Of a stretch of DNA of 64,000 bases, positions 17,791-26,950 are shown in pieces (the first letter of the stretch is position 1; each line of letters starts with the position of its first letter). The stretch is from NCBI GenBank assembly GCA_965279735.1, contig OZ257260.1, positions 3,975,058 through 4,039,057 on the forward strand. Reading direction: 5' to 3'. A program made the position numbers and the translations under genes. The notes under the pieces were generated by a model. That model saw nothing but the letters and a program-made list of their open reading frames with translations, made no database searches and was not told the origin of the DNA. This stretch comes from CAIUGU01 sp965279735. GTDB taxonomy: Bacteria > Pseudomonadota > Gammaproteobacteria > Steroidobacterales > Steroidobacteraceae.

Positions 17791-18561
17791 CTAGATCCTC
17801 AGTCCGCCGTCGATCTCGATCGTGCGGCCGGTGAAGAAGTCGTTTTCGGCGATGAAGATGGCGGCATGGGCAATTTCCTCTGCCTCACCCAGGCGCTTCA
17901 GCGGTACGGGTGCAATCGCCTTTTCGAGAATCTCGGGTTTCATCGCACTCAGGATTTCAGTGCGAGTGAAGCCCGGGGCAATGCTGGCGCTGCGAATGCC
18001 ATAGCGCGCCAGCTCTTTCGCCCAGGTCACGCTCATGGCGGCGACGCCCGCCTTGGCAGCCGTGTAATTGGTCTGCCCGACGTTGCCCGCGCGGGAAATG
18101 CTCGAGATATTGATGATTGCGCCGCCTTGCGCCAGGGTGATCATGCGTTCGGCCGCTTCGCGGGCACACAGGAAGACTCCTGTCAGGTTCACGCCGATGA
18201 CGGCCTGCCACTGATCCAGCGTCATCTTCGAGACGACTTTGCCTTCCTGTGCCTTGACGAGCAGGCCATCGCGCGTGATGCCGGCATTGTTGACGAGGAC
18301 ATCGAGCCGGCCGAAATCGTTGACGACTGCAGTGAAAGCGGCGATGACCTGCGCTTCGTCCGAAACATTGCAGAGATAGCGTTCCGCGCGGACGCCGGCG
18401 GCGGCGCAAAGCGACTTGGTTTCGTCGAGGTCGGCCGGGTTCATGTCCAGCAGCGCGATATTGGCGCCTTTCCCCGCGAAAGCGAGGGCCATTGCACGGC
18501 CGATTCCCTTGCCTGCACCCGTGATTGCCACCAGTTTCGACTGCAACAGCATGCGGTACAC
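17791..18561 (-). CDS. SDR-family 3-oxoacyl-ACP reductase-like (FabG-like)
   Basis: A 256-residue short-chain dehydrogenase. The NAD(P)-binding TGAGKGIGRAMAL is near residue 14, NNAGI near residue 90, catalytic Ser in INISSISRAG near residue 148, and Tyr/Lys in NYTAAKAG near residue 162. The C-terminus DFFTGRTIEIDGGL is typical of FabG. It reduces a 3-oxoacyl or similar carbonyl in the cytoplasm; the absence of other fab genes nearby leaves the substrate open. An alternative ATG is three codons downstream. A PlsC-like acyltransferase gene follows upstream on the same strand. Confidence 0.85.
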   Translation of the reverse strand: MYRMLLQSKLVAITGAGKGIGRAMALAFAGKGANIALLDMNPADLDETKSLCAAAGVRAERYLCNVSDEAQVIAAFTAVVNDFGRLDVLVNNAGITRDGLLVKAQEGKVVSKMTLDQWQAVIGVNLTGVFLCAREAAERMITLAQGGAIINISSISRAGNVGQTNYTAAKAGVAAMSVTWAKELARYGIRSASIAPGFTRTEILSAMKPEILEKAIAPVPLKRLGEAEEIAHAAIFIAENDFFTGRTIEIDGGLRI

Positions 18562-18679
18562 CTTGGCTTCGCCCGGCCGACAGACGACCGCGTTTGATCA
18601 GGACAGGTTGTAAAAAAGAGTCACTTGGGACCCATTGCGCGCAAGATGTTAGCTGGTCTTTGTGCGGCGCACAAAGAAA

Positions 18680-19456
18680 TTAGCGGGAAGTGTGCGGGGC
18701 TTCTGACCCGGCAGGTGTCCTGGCCTCCAGGTCCGGTTCGCTCAGCGCCGAAAGAATCCTGGACCTGGCCGAATCCCGGAGCAGGGCCGCAGCGGCATTC
18801 AAGTCATCTCCTTCCGGCAGGGGCAGGACCGACAGAATCTCGACTTCGATCCGGCCCGCTCGCGGCCAGATGCTGCCCGCCGGCAAATTGTGCCGTGCCC
18901 CCTGGATCGCGACGGCCACGATCGGCATGGCGGTTCGCGCGGCGATGACGAACGCGCCGATATGAAACCGAGCGATTCCCACCTGTTCGGTGAAGGTTCC
19001 TTCAGGGAAGAACGCGAGTGATTGCCCACCCGAGGCGGCCCGCAGCAGGCGTCGGGCATCCATGCCTCCGCTGTGTCGGTTGACCCGGTCGACGAATTCC
19101 GAGCCGATCCGCCGCAGCAATGCTCCTGCAAGGGGGACGCGTACCATCTCCTTCTTGATGACGAAGCAGAAGTGCGCGGGCAGGGCGGCCTTCAGGATGA
19201 CCCCGTCGAGATAGCTCGAGTGATTCGCCACGACCACACAAGGCTGGTCCGGCAGCAGATGGAGGCCCGAGACCCGGAGCGGCATGCCTGCCAGTGGCAG
19301 GAAGGTCCGCGCGGTCTGGCGGGCAATTGCGCGGCGAGCCTTGAGGCCGGGGACGATCAGCACCAGGACGAGGGTCAGGGAGCTCAACGCAACGAACACC
19401 GTCCAGACGAACAGACCGTATACGCATCGAGCCAGTCTTCCGAGCGTCCTTCTCAT
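18680..19456 (-). CDS. Lysophospholipid (1-acylglycerol-3-phosphate) acyltransferase, PlsC-like
   Basis: A 258-residue membrane acyltransferase. One N-terminal transmembrane segment (GLFVWTVFVALSSLTLVLVL) is followed by the catalytic NHSSYLDG (H-x4-D) near residue 78, FVIKKEM near residue 97 and the FFPEGTFTEQ substrate-binding block near residue 153. It would acylate lysophosphatidic acid or a related lysolipid at the cytoplasmic face. The C-terminus is extended and polar. Transcribed away from xerD, whose start is about 150 bases off. Confidence 0.88.
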   Translation of the reverse strand: MRRTLGRLARCVYGLFVWTVFVALSSLTLVLVLIVPGLKARRAIARQTARTFLPLAGMPLRVSGLHLLPDQPCVVVANHSSYLDGVILKAALPAHFCFVIKKEMVRVPLAGALLRRIGSEFVDRVNRHSGGMDARRLLRAASGGQSLAFFPEGTFTEQVGIARFHIGAFVIAARTAMPIVAVAIQGARHNLPAGSIWPRAGRIEVEILSVLPLPEGDDLNAAAALLRDSARSRILSALSEPDLEARTPAGSEAPHTSR

Positions 19457-19604
19457 GCGGACATCAATGGCTGGTTGAGCGGGAATTGCGGGGTTTTCGA
19501 AGGCGGCGACATTCTGTGAACTGGTTCTCTTTATGTTAATAGACGGAACGTTCTGTGAGAGCTGTCACGCCCCCGAACTCGAGGCCGTCAGCATACTTTC
19601 CCTA

Positions 19605-20564
19605 ATGAGTACCGCCACGAAATCTTCGGTTTATGCGAAGTCAGGTCACGGCGCCGAACGCAGCGGGGGCGAAAGCCCGTCACTGCTGGCGATCGACCGT
19701 TTTCTCGATGCCGTGTGGATGGAACGCGGACTGTCCCCCAATACCCTGTCCGCTTATCGCGCAGACCTGACCGCACTCGATCGCTGGCTGCAAAGCGCCG
19801 GCACCACGATCTCGGCTGCCAAGCGTGCAGACATTCTGGCATTCATCGCCTGGCGCGTCGAATCAGGCGCCCGCCCGCGTTCGACCGCGAGGCAGCTGTC
19901 GAGCTTCCGTCGTTTTTACCGCCATCTCATCGGTGAAAAACTGATCAAGGAAGATCCGACGGCACAGATTGCAATGCCGAAGATCGGCCGCTCCCTGCCG
20001 AAGTCCCTGACGGAAGAGGAAGTGGAAGCGTTGTTGAGTGCGCCGGCGATTCACGATCCGCTCGGGCATCGCGATCGCACGATGCTCGAAGTCCTCTATG
20101 CCACGGGCCTGCGGGTCTCCGAGCTTGTGAACCTGAAGTCGAACCAGGTGAACCTCAACCAGGGCGTCATCCGTATCGTGGGCAAAGGCGACCGCGAGAG
20201 AATGATCCCCCTCGGCGAGGAATCCGTGCGCTGGCTTGGCCAGTTTGCGCGCAGTGCCCGCCATGAAATCCTGCTCGAACGGCAGACCGACTATCTCTTC
20301 CCGACCCGGCGTGGTGATCGCATGACCCGCCAGGCGTTCTGGCACATCATCAAGCGGTATGCGCAGAAATCCGGTGTGCAGAAAGACCTGTCCCCCCACA
20401 CCCTCCGCCATGCCTTTGCGACGCACCTCCTTAATCACGGAGCCGATCTCAGGGTCGTGCAGATGTTGCTGGGCCACAGCGACCTGTCGACTACCCAGAT
20501 CTATACCCACGTGGCCCGCGAGCGGATGAAGGAATTGCACGCCCAGCATCACCCCCGGGGCTGA
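19605..20564 (+). CDS. xerD: Site-specific tyrosine recombinase XerD
   Basis: A 319-residue tyrosine recombinase from the ATG at 19605; an upstream ATG at 19533 would add 24 residues not typical of XerD. The SAM-like N-terminal domain runs to about residue 110. Catalytic residues are recognisable: Arg in ATGLRVSELV, Lys in VGKGDRERMIP, His-x-x-Arg in SPHTLRHAFATHLL, His in LLGHSDLSTTQ and the Tyr nucleophile in QIYTHV. With XerC it resolves chromosome dimers at dif. The xerD-dsbC order is the conserved Gammaproteobacterial one, so this is the housekeeping enzyme and not a mobile-element integrase. Confidence 0.95.
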   Translation: MSTATKSSVYAKSGHGAERSGGESPSLLAIDRFLDAVWMERGLSPNTLSAYRADLTALDRWLQSAGTTISAAKRADILAFIAWRVESGARPRSTARQLSSFRRFYRHLIGEKLIKEDPTAQIAMPKIGRSLPKSLTEEEVEALLSAPAIHDPLGHRDRTMLEVLYATGLRVSELVNLKSNQVNLNQGVIRIVGKGDRERMIPLGEESVRWLGQFARSARHEILLERQTDYLFPTRRGDRMTRQAFWHIIKRYAQKSGVQKDLSPHTLRHAFATHLLNHGADLRVVQMLLGHSDLSTTQIYTHVARERMKELHAQHHPRG

Positions 20565-20674
20565 TTCCCGGGTTCGAAGGTGGGGCAGGGTGCCAATCCG
20601 CGTCTGATATACTGCCGCCGGCCCCGCGGGGTCCGTTGAACCTCGTTACCCGTGGCGTGTCGTAAGAGGCGCAG

Positions 20675-21424
20675 ATGAACAGACTTTCCACAGCCCTTCT
20701 TGCCGGACTGGCACTCATCAGTGCCGCGACGGGTTTTGCCGCAGATACCGCCAAAAGTGCCCTCACTCCCGAGCAGCGCGCGCAACTCGCCAGCAAGATT
20801 CCGGGCGCCAAGGCAGACAGCGTTCGCGAATCGCCGATCCCCGGCCTCTATGAAGTTTCAGTCGATACGAGCGTCGGCTATATCAGTGCCGATGGACGCT
20901 ATGTCATCAGCGGCGACATGTTTGAAATCGCTTCCCGCACGAACCTGACCGATGTCCGCAAGGCCGATACGCGTCGCAAGATGCTGGCCAATCTCAAGGA
21001 AGACCAGATGATCATCTTCGCGCCAGCCAGCGTGAAGCACACGATCACGGTATTCACCGATGTCGACTGCGCCTATTGCCGCAAGCTGCACAGCGAAATC
21101 GGCGAGCTGAACAAGCTGGGCGTGAAGGTTCGTTATCTCGCCTATCCCCGCACGGGTCCCAACACCGTGTCGTGGGCGAAGATGGAACAGGTGTTCTGCT
21201 CCAAGGACAGGAAGGACGCTCTCACGCACGCGAAGCTCGGCGAAGACGTCAAGGCTCCGAAGTGCGGCGCTACACCGGTTGCCAGCGAATTTGCCTTGGG
21301 TGAGCAGATCGGGGTGAATGGCACGCCTGCCATCATCACCGAGACAGGCGAATATATCGGCGGCTACCTGCCAGCGGCGAAGCTGGTGCAGTACCTCGAC
21401 AGCGGGCAGCGCCCGGGGCTCTGA
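20675..21424 (+). CDS. dsbC: Thiol:disulfide interchange protein DsbC
   Basis: A 249-residue periplasmic disulfide isomerase. It has a cleavable signal (LLAGLALISAATGFAA), an N-terminal dimerisation domain (SPIPGLYEVSVDTSVGYISADG), and a thioredoxin fold with the active CAYC motif in FTDVDCAYCRKLHSE near residue 132 and the cis-proline loop GVNGTPAIIT near residue 210. It reshuffles wrong disulfides and is kept reduced by DsbD. It follows xerD by 110 bases, with a short GC-rich palindrome (GGCCCCGCGGGGTCC, about 20621-20635) between the two. Confidence 0.95.
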   Translation: MNRLSTALLAGLALISAATGFAADTAKSALTPEQRAQLASKIPGAKADSVRESPIPGLYEVSVDTSVGYISADGRYVISGDMFEIASRTNLTDVRKADTRRKMLANLKEDQMIIFAPASVKHTITVFTDVDCAYCRKLHSEIGELNKLGVKVRYLAYPRTGPNTVSWAKMEQVFCSKDRKDALTHAKLGEDVKAPKCGATPVASEFALGEQIGVNGTPAIITETGEYIGGYLPAAKLVQYLDSGQRPGL

Positions 21425-21448
21425 AACCTCTGGAAGCTCCGCTTCGGG

Positions 21449-21772
21449 CTAGCGCTCGAGCAGCTTGAGCTTGTCGGGCTTGCCGTCCCAGTCCTTGGCA
21501 TCCGCCGGGGCATCCTTCTTCTCCGTGATGACCGGCCAGTTCCTGGCCAGTTGCGCATTCAGATCCTTGAAGTGCTCCTGGCCTGCGGGCAGTTCTTCTT
21601 CCGAGAAGATGGCTTCGGCAGGGCACTCAGGCTCGCACAGCGTGCAGTCGATGCATTCGTCCGGGTCGATTACCAGGATGTTCGGCCCTTCGTGAAAGCA
21701 GTCCACCGGGCAGACTTCCACGCAGTCCATGTACTTGCATTTAATGCAGTTTTCGGTGACGACGAAGGTCAT
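21449..21772 (-). CDS. fdxA: 7Fe-8S ferredoxin FdxA
   Basis: A 107-residue bacterial-type ferredoxin with the Azotobacter FdI-like pattern. The first cluster cysteines are in CIKCKYMDCVEVCPVDC, the second in CIDCTLCEPECP, and a charged C-terminal extension runs about 50 residues. The first motif, with its longer Cys spacing, supports a 3Fe-4S plus a 4Fe-4S cluster. It is a cytoplasmic low-potential electron carrier of unknown dedicated partner. The gene stands alone, convergent with dsbC. Confidence 0.95.
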   Translation of the reverse strand: MTFVVTENCIKCKYMDCVEVCPVDCFHEGPNILVIDPDECIDCTLCEPECPAEAIFSEEELPAGQEHFKDLNAQLARNWPVITEKKDAPADAKDWDGKPDKLKLLER

Positions 21773-21897
21773 CGGCGAGCTCCAGGCGTGAACTTCAGAC
21801 GGACAGCCCGGTGCGGGCAGGGCCGGTATTCTGCCAAACGCCCTGCGGACTGCAAGGACGCAATCTTCATGGGGTCATATCCGGTTGATCGGAACGG

Positions 21898-22497
21898 TCA
21901 GGGCCGGGGCAGGGAATGGGCCCGGTCGATCGTGTCGAAATGCAGGTCTTCCCGGCCGGCATGGCGGTCGGAGTAGTAACGCTTCAGGGCGAAATCGATG
22001 CTCCGGAACGCAATGTCGGCCCAGGGAATGTCCGCTTCCTCGCAGAATCGCACTTCCAGGCTTTCGGGCCCGATGCCGATTTCCGGATCGAGAAGCCGGG
22101 CCCGGAACATGATGTGCACCTGGTGAGCGTGAAGCACGTTGACGATCGCCAGCAGCGAGCCGATTTCCACTTTCGCGAGGGCCTCCTCCATGGCCTCTCG
22201 CGCCGCGGCGTCCTGTACTGATTCGCGGTTTTCCATGAAACCTGCGGGAATCGTCCAGTAGCCTTTGCGCGGCTCGATCGCCCTGCGGCAGAGCACGATT
22301 TTGCCTTCCCATTCCGGCACGCACCCCGCGATGATCCGCGGGTTTTCGTAGTGGACTGTATTGCACACAGGGCAGACGAAACGCGGCAGATGATCTCCTT
22401 CGGGGATCATCACGATGACGGGTTTGCCGCAGGCGGAACAGAATTTCAAGATTCGGGGTGTCGGGCAGAGGGATAAGTAAAACGCGAAGGACAGCAT
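21898..22497 (-). CDS. NUDIX hydrolase with N-terminal zinc ribbon
   Basis: A 199-residue protein with a zinc ribbon, CSAC near residue 20 and CPVC near residue 42, then a NUDIX box spread over GFMENRESVQDAAAREAMEEAL near residues 98-119 (split motif G-x5-E ... REAMEE). This is the layout of small NudC-related NUDIX proteins that hydrolyse nucleoside diphosphate derivatives. The start is uncertain: ATG at 22497 adds about 16 residues compared with a TTG at 22449 that would give the usual MKFCSACG beginning. Divergent from etfB. Confidence 0.85.
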   Translation of the reverse strand: MLSFAFYLSLCPTPRILKFCSACGKPVIVMIPEGDHLPRFVCPVCNTVHYENPRIIAGCVPEWEGKIVLCRRAIEPRKGYWTIPAGFMENRESVQDAAAREAMEEALAKVEIGSLLAIVNVLHAHQVHIMFRARLLDPEIGIGPESLEVRFCEEADIPWADIAFRSIDFALKRYYSDRHAGREDLHFDTIDRAHSLPRP

Positions 22498-22634
22498 AAT
22501 GTGCCCGCCCGGTCCCGGCCACTGCCGCGGATTTGCGGAAGGCGTGCGGACCCTGATAACAGGTCGATTTCAAGTGTCTTGCTTTACACTACCGGGCCCC
22601 GGAACGGGTCCGGGTCCAGCGGGAGAATGGCAGC

Positions 22635-23387
22635 GTGCGCAGGGTGATGGTTGGCGTAAAACGCGTCGTGGACTACAACGTCCGCATCCGGGTCAGGCCT
22701 GACGGCACAGGCGTGGCGTTGGACGGCGTCAAGATGAGCATCAATCCGTTCGATGAGATCGGACTGGAAGAAGCGCTGCGTATTCGTGAACGGGGCCAGG
22801 CGGATGAAGTGGTGGCCGTCAGCATCGGTCCTGACGAAGTCCAGCAGCAATTGCGGACGGCGCTTGCGATGGGTGCAGATCGTGCCATTCATGTGAAGAC
22901 AGCTTCGGCTGTCGAGCCGCTGCTCGCCGCGAAAATCTTTCTCAAGCTGATTGCAAAAGAACAACCTGAAATTGTCGTGCTCGGCAAGCAGGCCATCGAC
23001 GACGACAACAGCCAGACAGGCCAGATGCTCGCCGCACTTTGGGGACGGCCCCAGGCGACCTTCGCGTCGAAAATCGAGATCAATGGCGGCGTGGCGATCG
23101 TGACCCGCGAAGTGGATGCAGGCCTTGAGAAAATCGAAGTCGACCTGCCTGCGGTATTCACCACCGATCTGCGACTAAATGAGCCGCGCTACGTGAAATT
23201 GCCGGAGATCATGAAGGCCAAGAAGAAGCCGCTCGACGTCATCGAACTGGGAACCCTCGATCTTCCTGCCACTGCCGGCATCACCGCGATCAAGTACGAA
23301 CCTCCTGCCCAGCGGTCCCGCGGCGTGATGGTCAAGGATGTTGGTGAACTCGTGGCGCAGCTCAGGAACAGGGGGCTCCTGTCATGA
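22635..23387 (+). CDS. etfB: Electron transfer flavoprotein beta subunit
   Basis: A 250-residue ETF beta. The GTG start has GGGAG nine bases upstream and gives the usual MxxVMVGVKRVVDYNV beginning. The adenine-nucleotide-binding family signature VVLGKQAIDDDNSQTGQMLA lies near residue 115. With EtfA it takes electrons from acyl-CoA dehydrogenases and delivers them to ETF-QO, encoded at 13288-14886. The stop overlaps etfA by four bases, so the two are translationally coupled. Confidence 0.95.
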   Translation: MRRVMVGVKRVVDYNVRIRVRPDGTGVALDGVKMSINPFDEIGLEEALRIRERGQADEVVAVSIGPDEVQQQLRTALAMGADRAIHVKTASAVEPLLAAKIFLKLIAKEQPEIVVLGKQAIDDDNSQTGQMLAALWGRPQATFASKIEINGGVAIVTREVDAGLEKIEVDLPAVFTTDLRLNEPRYVKLPEIMKAKKKPLDVIELGTLDLPATAGITAIKYEPPAQRSRGVMVKDVGELVAQLRNRGLLS

Positions 23388-24331
23388 CTGGCGTCCTGAT
23401 CATCGCTGAACATGATGGCCGGCACCTGAGTCCTGCGACTGCGCGGACTGTCACTTGTGCAGCCCAGATTCCGGGCGCAGCCATCACCATCGCAGTACTG
23501 GCTGCCGATGCAGCATCAGTTGCTGCCGAAGCATCTGCTCTCCAGGGAGTGCAGCGCGTTGTAACGGTGACTCATCCTGCGAATGCCCATCCGCTTGCGG
23601 CGGTATTGGCGCCACAAATCGCGGCGCTGGCCAGCGACTATTCACATGTGCTGATGGCCTCGACGACATTCGGCAAGGACCTGTTGCCGCGAGTGGCCGC
23701 CTTGCTGGATACGCCGCAGATCAGTGACTTGATGGCGGTGGAAAGCGAACGGCGGTTCCGTCGGCCGGTGTATGCGGGCAACGCGATCGTGACTGTCGAG
23801 GTCGCGCCCGGATACAAGGTGATTGCGACCGTGCGCGCAGCTTCATTTGCTGCTGCTCCAGGCGGCGGTAGTGCCTCGATTGAAGCGGTAACGCTCGATG
23901 TCGCCTTGCCGACGCATACCCGCTTCGTGGGTGTTGAGTCGGGCGCAACCGATCGGCCGGATCTGCAAAGTGCCGCGCGAGTGGTGTCGGGCGGGCGCGC
24001 ACTCGGCAGCGCCGAGAATTTCAAACACATCTACAGCCTCGCGGACAAGCTCGGTGCGGCCGTGGGTGCTTCGCGTGCGGCTGTCGATGCAGGCTACGTG
24101 CCGAATGAATTGCAGGTCGGACAGACAGGCAAGATCATTGCCCCCGAGCTTTACGTGGCCATTGGCATCTCCGGTGCGATCCAGCATCTCACCGGGATCA
24201 AGGATGCGCGCACGATCGTTGCCATCAACAAGGATGCTGAAGCGCCAATCTTTGAAGTCGCGGATATCGGGCTCGTCGGCGATCTCTTTGCCATTCTTCC
24301 CGAGCTGGAAAAAGCGCTCCCAGGCAGGTAA
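23384..24331 (+). CDS. etfA: Electron transfer flavoprotein alpha subunit
   Basis: A 315-residue ETF alpha with the N-terminal subdomain and the C-terminal FAD-binding domain: RVVSGGRALGS near residue 207, GASRAAVDAGYVPNELQVGQTGK near residue 230 and the signature LYVAIGISGAIQHLTGI near residue 262. It forms the heterodimer with EtfB, whose gene overlaps by ATGA. The otsB gene starts 70 bases downstream and is probably a separate unit. Confidence 0.95.
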   Translation: MTGVLIIAEHDGRHLSPATARTVTCAAQIPGAAITIAVLAADAASVAAEASALQGVQRVVTVTHPANAHPLAAVLAPQIAALASDYSHVLMASTTFGKDLLPRVAALLDTPQISDLMAVESERRFRRPVYAGNAIVTVEVAPGYKVIATVRAASFAAAPGGGSASIEAVTLDVALPTHTRFVGVESGATDRPDLQSAARVVSGGRALGSAENFKHIYSLADKLGAAVGASRAAVDAGYVPNELQVGQTGKIIAPELYVAIGISGAIQHLTGIKDARTIVAINKDAEAPIFEVADIGLVGDLFAILPELEKALPGR

Positions 24332-24401
24332 GGCGCGCGTAATTTCTACAATAAAGACCATCAAGGTTGAGCCACATCGCACCACCCGTTAAGGTGAGTG
24401 C

Positions 24402-25163
24402 GTGGATGACAGAGTTCCCGTTACCGCTCGCAACCGGGCACTGTTTCTTGATGTTGACGGTACTCTCCTCGAGATTGCCGATTCGCCGGATGCCGTGCGA
24501 GTGCCGGCGCATCTCAAGGAACTGCTCGCCAGGCTGGCCTCCCAGGAGGCTGGTGCGCTGGCGCTGGTCAGCGGCCGGCGGCTGACCCAACTCGACGAGC
24601 TGTTTGCTCCCCACAGGTTTGCGGCGGCAGGTCTCCACGGCGTTGAACGTCGTGATGCGACGGGCGAATATTCGCGCGTCTCGCACGCGTCACTTGCCGC
24701 ATTGCCTGGGTTCGCGCGGGCCCGCGTTGCCATGACCGCGCTCGCTTACCACCATCCGGAACTCCTGTTCGAAGACAAGGGCCTCGCTCTTGCCCTGCAT
24801 TTCCGTCGTGCGCCTGCGCTCGAAGGGGAAGTGCTGACTTTGATGAATGCAGTACTGGCAGATGTCGGTCCCGCGTTCCATCTGCAGGCAGGAAAATCAG
24901 TGCTGGAGCTCAAACCGGCGGCTGGCTCGAAGCGGACGGCGATCGAGCTGTTCATGAACGAGTCGCCGTTTCGCGGCCGCTTGCCCATATTCGTCGGTGA
25001 CGACCTGACGGATGAAGATGGCTTTGCGGCAGTCAATGCAATGGGGGGTGACTCCATCCGCGTCGGACCGGTGGCCCACACCGTTGCGCGATGGCACTTC
25101 AATGATGTGCAGCAGGTCGTTGCCTGGCTGTCGCGCTCGCTGGATGGAGAGACTGTTTCATGA
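24402..25163 (+). CDS. otsB: Trehalose-6-phosphate phosphatase
   Basis: A 253-residue HAD-family phosphatase. The GTG start has a weak AAGGTGAG upstream. Motif I is LFLDVDGTLLEI near residue 16, motif II LVSGRR near residue 57, and motif IV FVGDDLTDEDGF near residue 198. It removes phosphate from trehalose-6-phosphate to give trehalose. The stop overlaps the GH15 start by ATGA and otsA follows, so a three-gene trehalose operon is clear. Confidence 0.93.
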   Translation: MDDRVPVTARNRALFLDVDGTLLEIADSPDAVRVPAHLKELLARLASQEAGALALVSGRRLTQLDELFAPHRFAAAGLHGVERRDATGEYSRVSHASLAALPGFARARVAMTALAYHHPELLFEDKGLALALHFRRAPALEGEVLTLMNAVLADVGPAFHLQAGKSVLELKPAAGSKRTAIELFMNESPFRGRLPIFVGDDLTDEDGFAAVNAMGGDSIRVGPVAHTVARWHFNDVQQVVAWLSRSLDGETVS

Positions 25164-26950
25164 CTTCGCACCTCAATCTCGGCGTGATCGGCAACTGCCA
25201 GATCGGTTCGCTGATCGACGATCGCGCCCGGCACGTGTGGACCTGCCTGCCGCGTTTCGATGGCGATCCGATGTTCTGTGCGCTGCTGCGGAATGATCCT
25301 CCGGACGAAATGCGGGGAATCTTTGCAGTTGATCTTGAAGGCTGTACGCGTTCCACCCAGCGCTATCTGCGCAACACCGCGATCCTTGAAACCCTCCTGT
25401 CCACTGACGACGGAGCCCAGATACGCATTCTGGATTTCTGCCCGCGGTTCCGGCAGTTCGGCCGCAATTTCCATCCGGCAATGCTGATTCGTATTGTCGA
25501 GCCAGTGGCGGGTCACGCCGTCATCAGGATCCGGATGCGGCCGATGACTGCTTATGGCGAACGTTCGCCGGTATGTCGTACAGGCAGCAGCCACATCCGC
25601 TACGAAGGCGCAGGGATGACGCTGCGGCTCACTACGGATGCATCGTTGTCGGCCATCAGCGAAGAGCGCGCGATCGTGTTGCGTGAAAGACTGACCTTTG
25701 TGCTGGGTCCCGATGAGTCCATTGCCGAATCCGTGGAGTCGCTGGCGCAGCGTTTCCTGGCCGAAACACAGCGCTACTGGATCGACTGGTCACGCAGTCT
25801 CGCGATTCCCTTCGAGTGGCAGGAGGCGGTGATCCGCGCGGCGATCACACTCAAGCTCTGTTCGTTCGAAGACACGGGCGCGGTGATTGCGGCGATGACG
25901 ACGTCGATTCCCGAGGCAGCGGGCAGCGGACGCAACTGGGACTATCGACATTGCTGGTTGCGCGACAGCTATTTCACCATCCAGGCGCTCAATGGGCTCG
26001 GTGCCACGCGAACCATGGAAGGGTATTTGCGCTACATCGCTAACATCGTCGCAGGTGCCGAAGGTGCGCGGCTGCAACCCGTGTATGGCATCAGCGGACT
26101 TGCGGCGATCACCGAGAGCATCGTGACCACCTTGCCCGGCTATCGTGGCATGGGGCCGGTGCGTATCGGCAACCAGGCGTATGAACAGAATCAGCACGAT
26201 GTCTATGGCGCTGTCATTCTCGCGGCAACGCAGGCCTTCTTCGATTCGCGTCTCGCGCAGCCCGGTACTCTCGCCGCCTTCAACCAGCTCGAGGCGGCGG
26301 GGGAGCGTTGCGTGGTTCTGTTCGATCAACCGGATGCCGGGTTGTGGGAATATCGCGGTCGCGCGCGCATCCATACTTTTTCCAGCGTCATGTGCTGGGC
26401 GGGCGTGGATCGTCTGGCGCGCATTGCAGATCATCTCGGGCTCAATGAGCGCACGGCGTTCTGGCGTAGTCAGGCGGATGTCATGCATGCGCGGATCTGT
26501 GCGGCGGCCTGGGATGAAACGCAACGCGCGTTTACCGAGAGCTGGGGTTTGCCGGCGCTCGATGCGAGTCTTCTGCTGTTGCATGAGCTGGGATTCCTTG
26601 CTGCGGACGATCCACGGTTTACGGAAACCATTGCGGCAATCGAGCGGGTATTGCGCCGTGGCGATTACCTGATGCGTTATATCGGCGAAGACGATTTCGG
26701 CCTTCCCGAAAACGCTTTCAACATCTGCACGTTCTGGTACGTAAACGCGCTGGCGGTAACGAATCGCAAGGCAGAAGCGCGGCACATCTTTGAAAACATG
26801 CTCGCGAAGCGCAACGACCTTGGCCTGTTGTCGGAAGATCTCGATACGACGACCGGTGAGCTGTGGGGCAACTATCCGCAGACATACAGTCTGGTGGGCA
26901 TCATCGGCGCGGCGATTCGCCTCAGTCGTAGCTGGGAAGAAGCGCTATGA
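25160..26950 (+). CDS. Glycoside hydrolase family 15 (glucoamylase/trehalase-like)
   Basis: A 596-residue GH15 protein with the usual two parts: an N-terminal beta-sandwich (IGNCQIGSLIDDRA ... WTCLPRFDGDPMFCALL) and an (alpha/alpha)6 barrel with RNWDYRHCWLRDSYF near residue 258 and the C-terminal LLSEDLDTTTGELWGNYPQTYSL. No signal peptide is visible, so it is cytoplasmic. GH15 members hydrolyse alpha-glucosidic bonds from non-reducing ends; some act on trehalose. Overlaps of four bases with both otsB and otsA bind it to trehalose metabolism, either as a trehalase-like recycler or on a related glucoside; the substrate is not shown. Confidence 0.9.
   Translation: MTSHLNLGVIGNCQIGSLIDDRARHVWTCLPRFDGDPMFCALLRNDPPDEMRGIFAVDLEGCTRSTQRYLRNTAILETLLSTDDGAQIRILDFCPRFRQFGRNFHPAMLIRIVEPVAGHAVIRIRMRPMTAYGERSPVCRTGSSHIRYEGAGMTLRLTTDASLSAISEERAIVLRERLTFVLGPDESIAESVESLAQRFLAETQRYWIDWSRSLAIPFEWQEAVIRAAITLKLCSFEDTGAVIAAMTTSIPEAAGSGRNWDYRHCWLRDSYFTIQALNGLGATRTMEGYLRYIANIVAGAEGARLQPVYGISGLAAITESIVTTLPGYRGMGPVRIGNQAYEQNQHDVYGAVILAATQAFFDSRLAQPGTLAAFNQLEAAGERCVVLFDQPDAGLWEYRGRARIHTFSSVMCWAGVDRLARIADHLGLNERTAFWRSQADVMHARICAAAWDETQRAFTESWGLPALDASLLLLHELGFLAADDPRFTETIAAIERVLRRGDYLMRYIGEDDFGLPENAFNICTFWYVNALAVTNRKAEARHIFENMLAKRNDLGLLSEDLDTTTGELWGNYPQTYSLVGIIGAAIRLSRSWEEAL

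Noticed and set aside
19605..20564. Tyrosine recombinase as evidence of a mobile element
   Set aside because: The sequence and dsbC neighbour mark it as housekeeping XerD.
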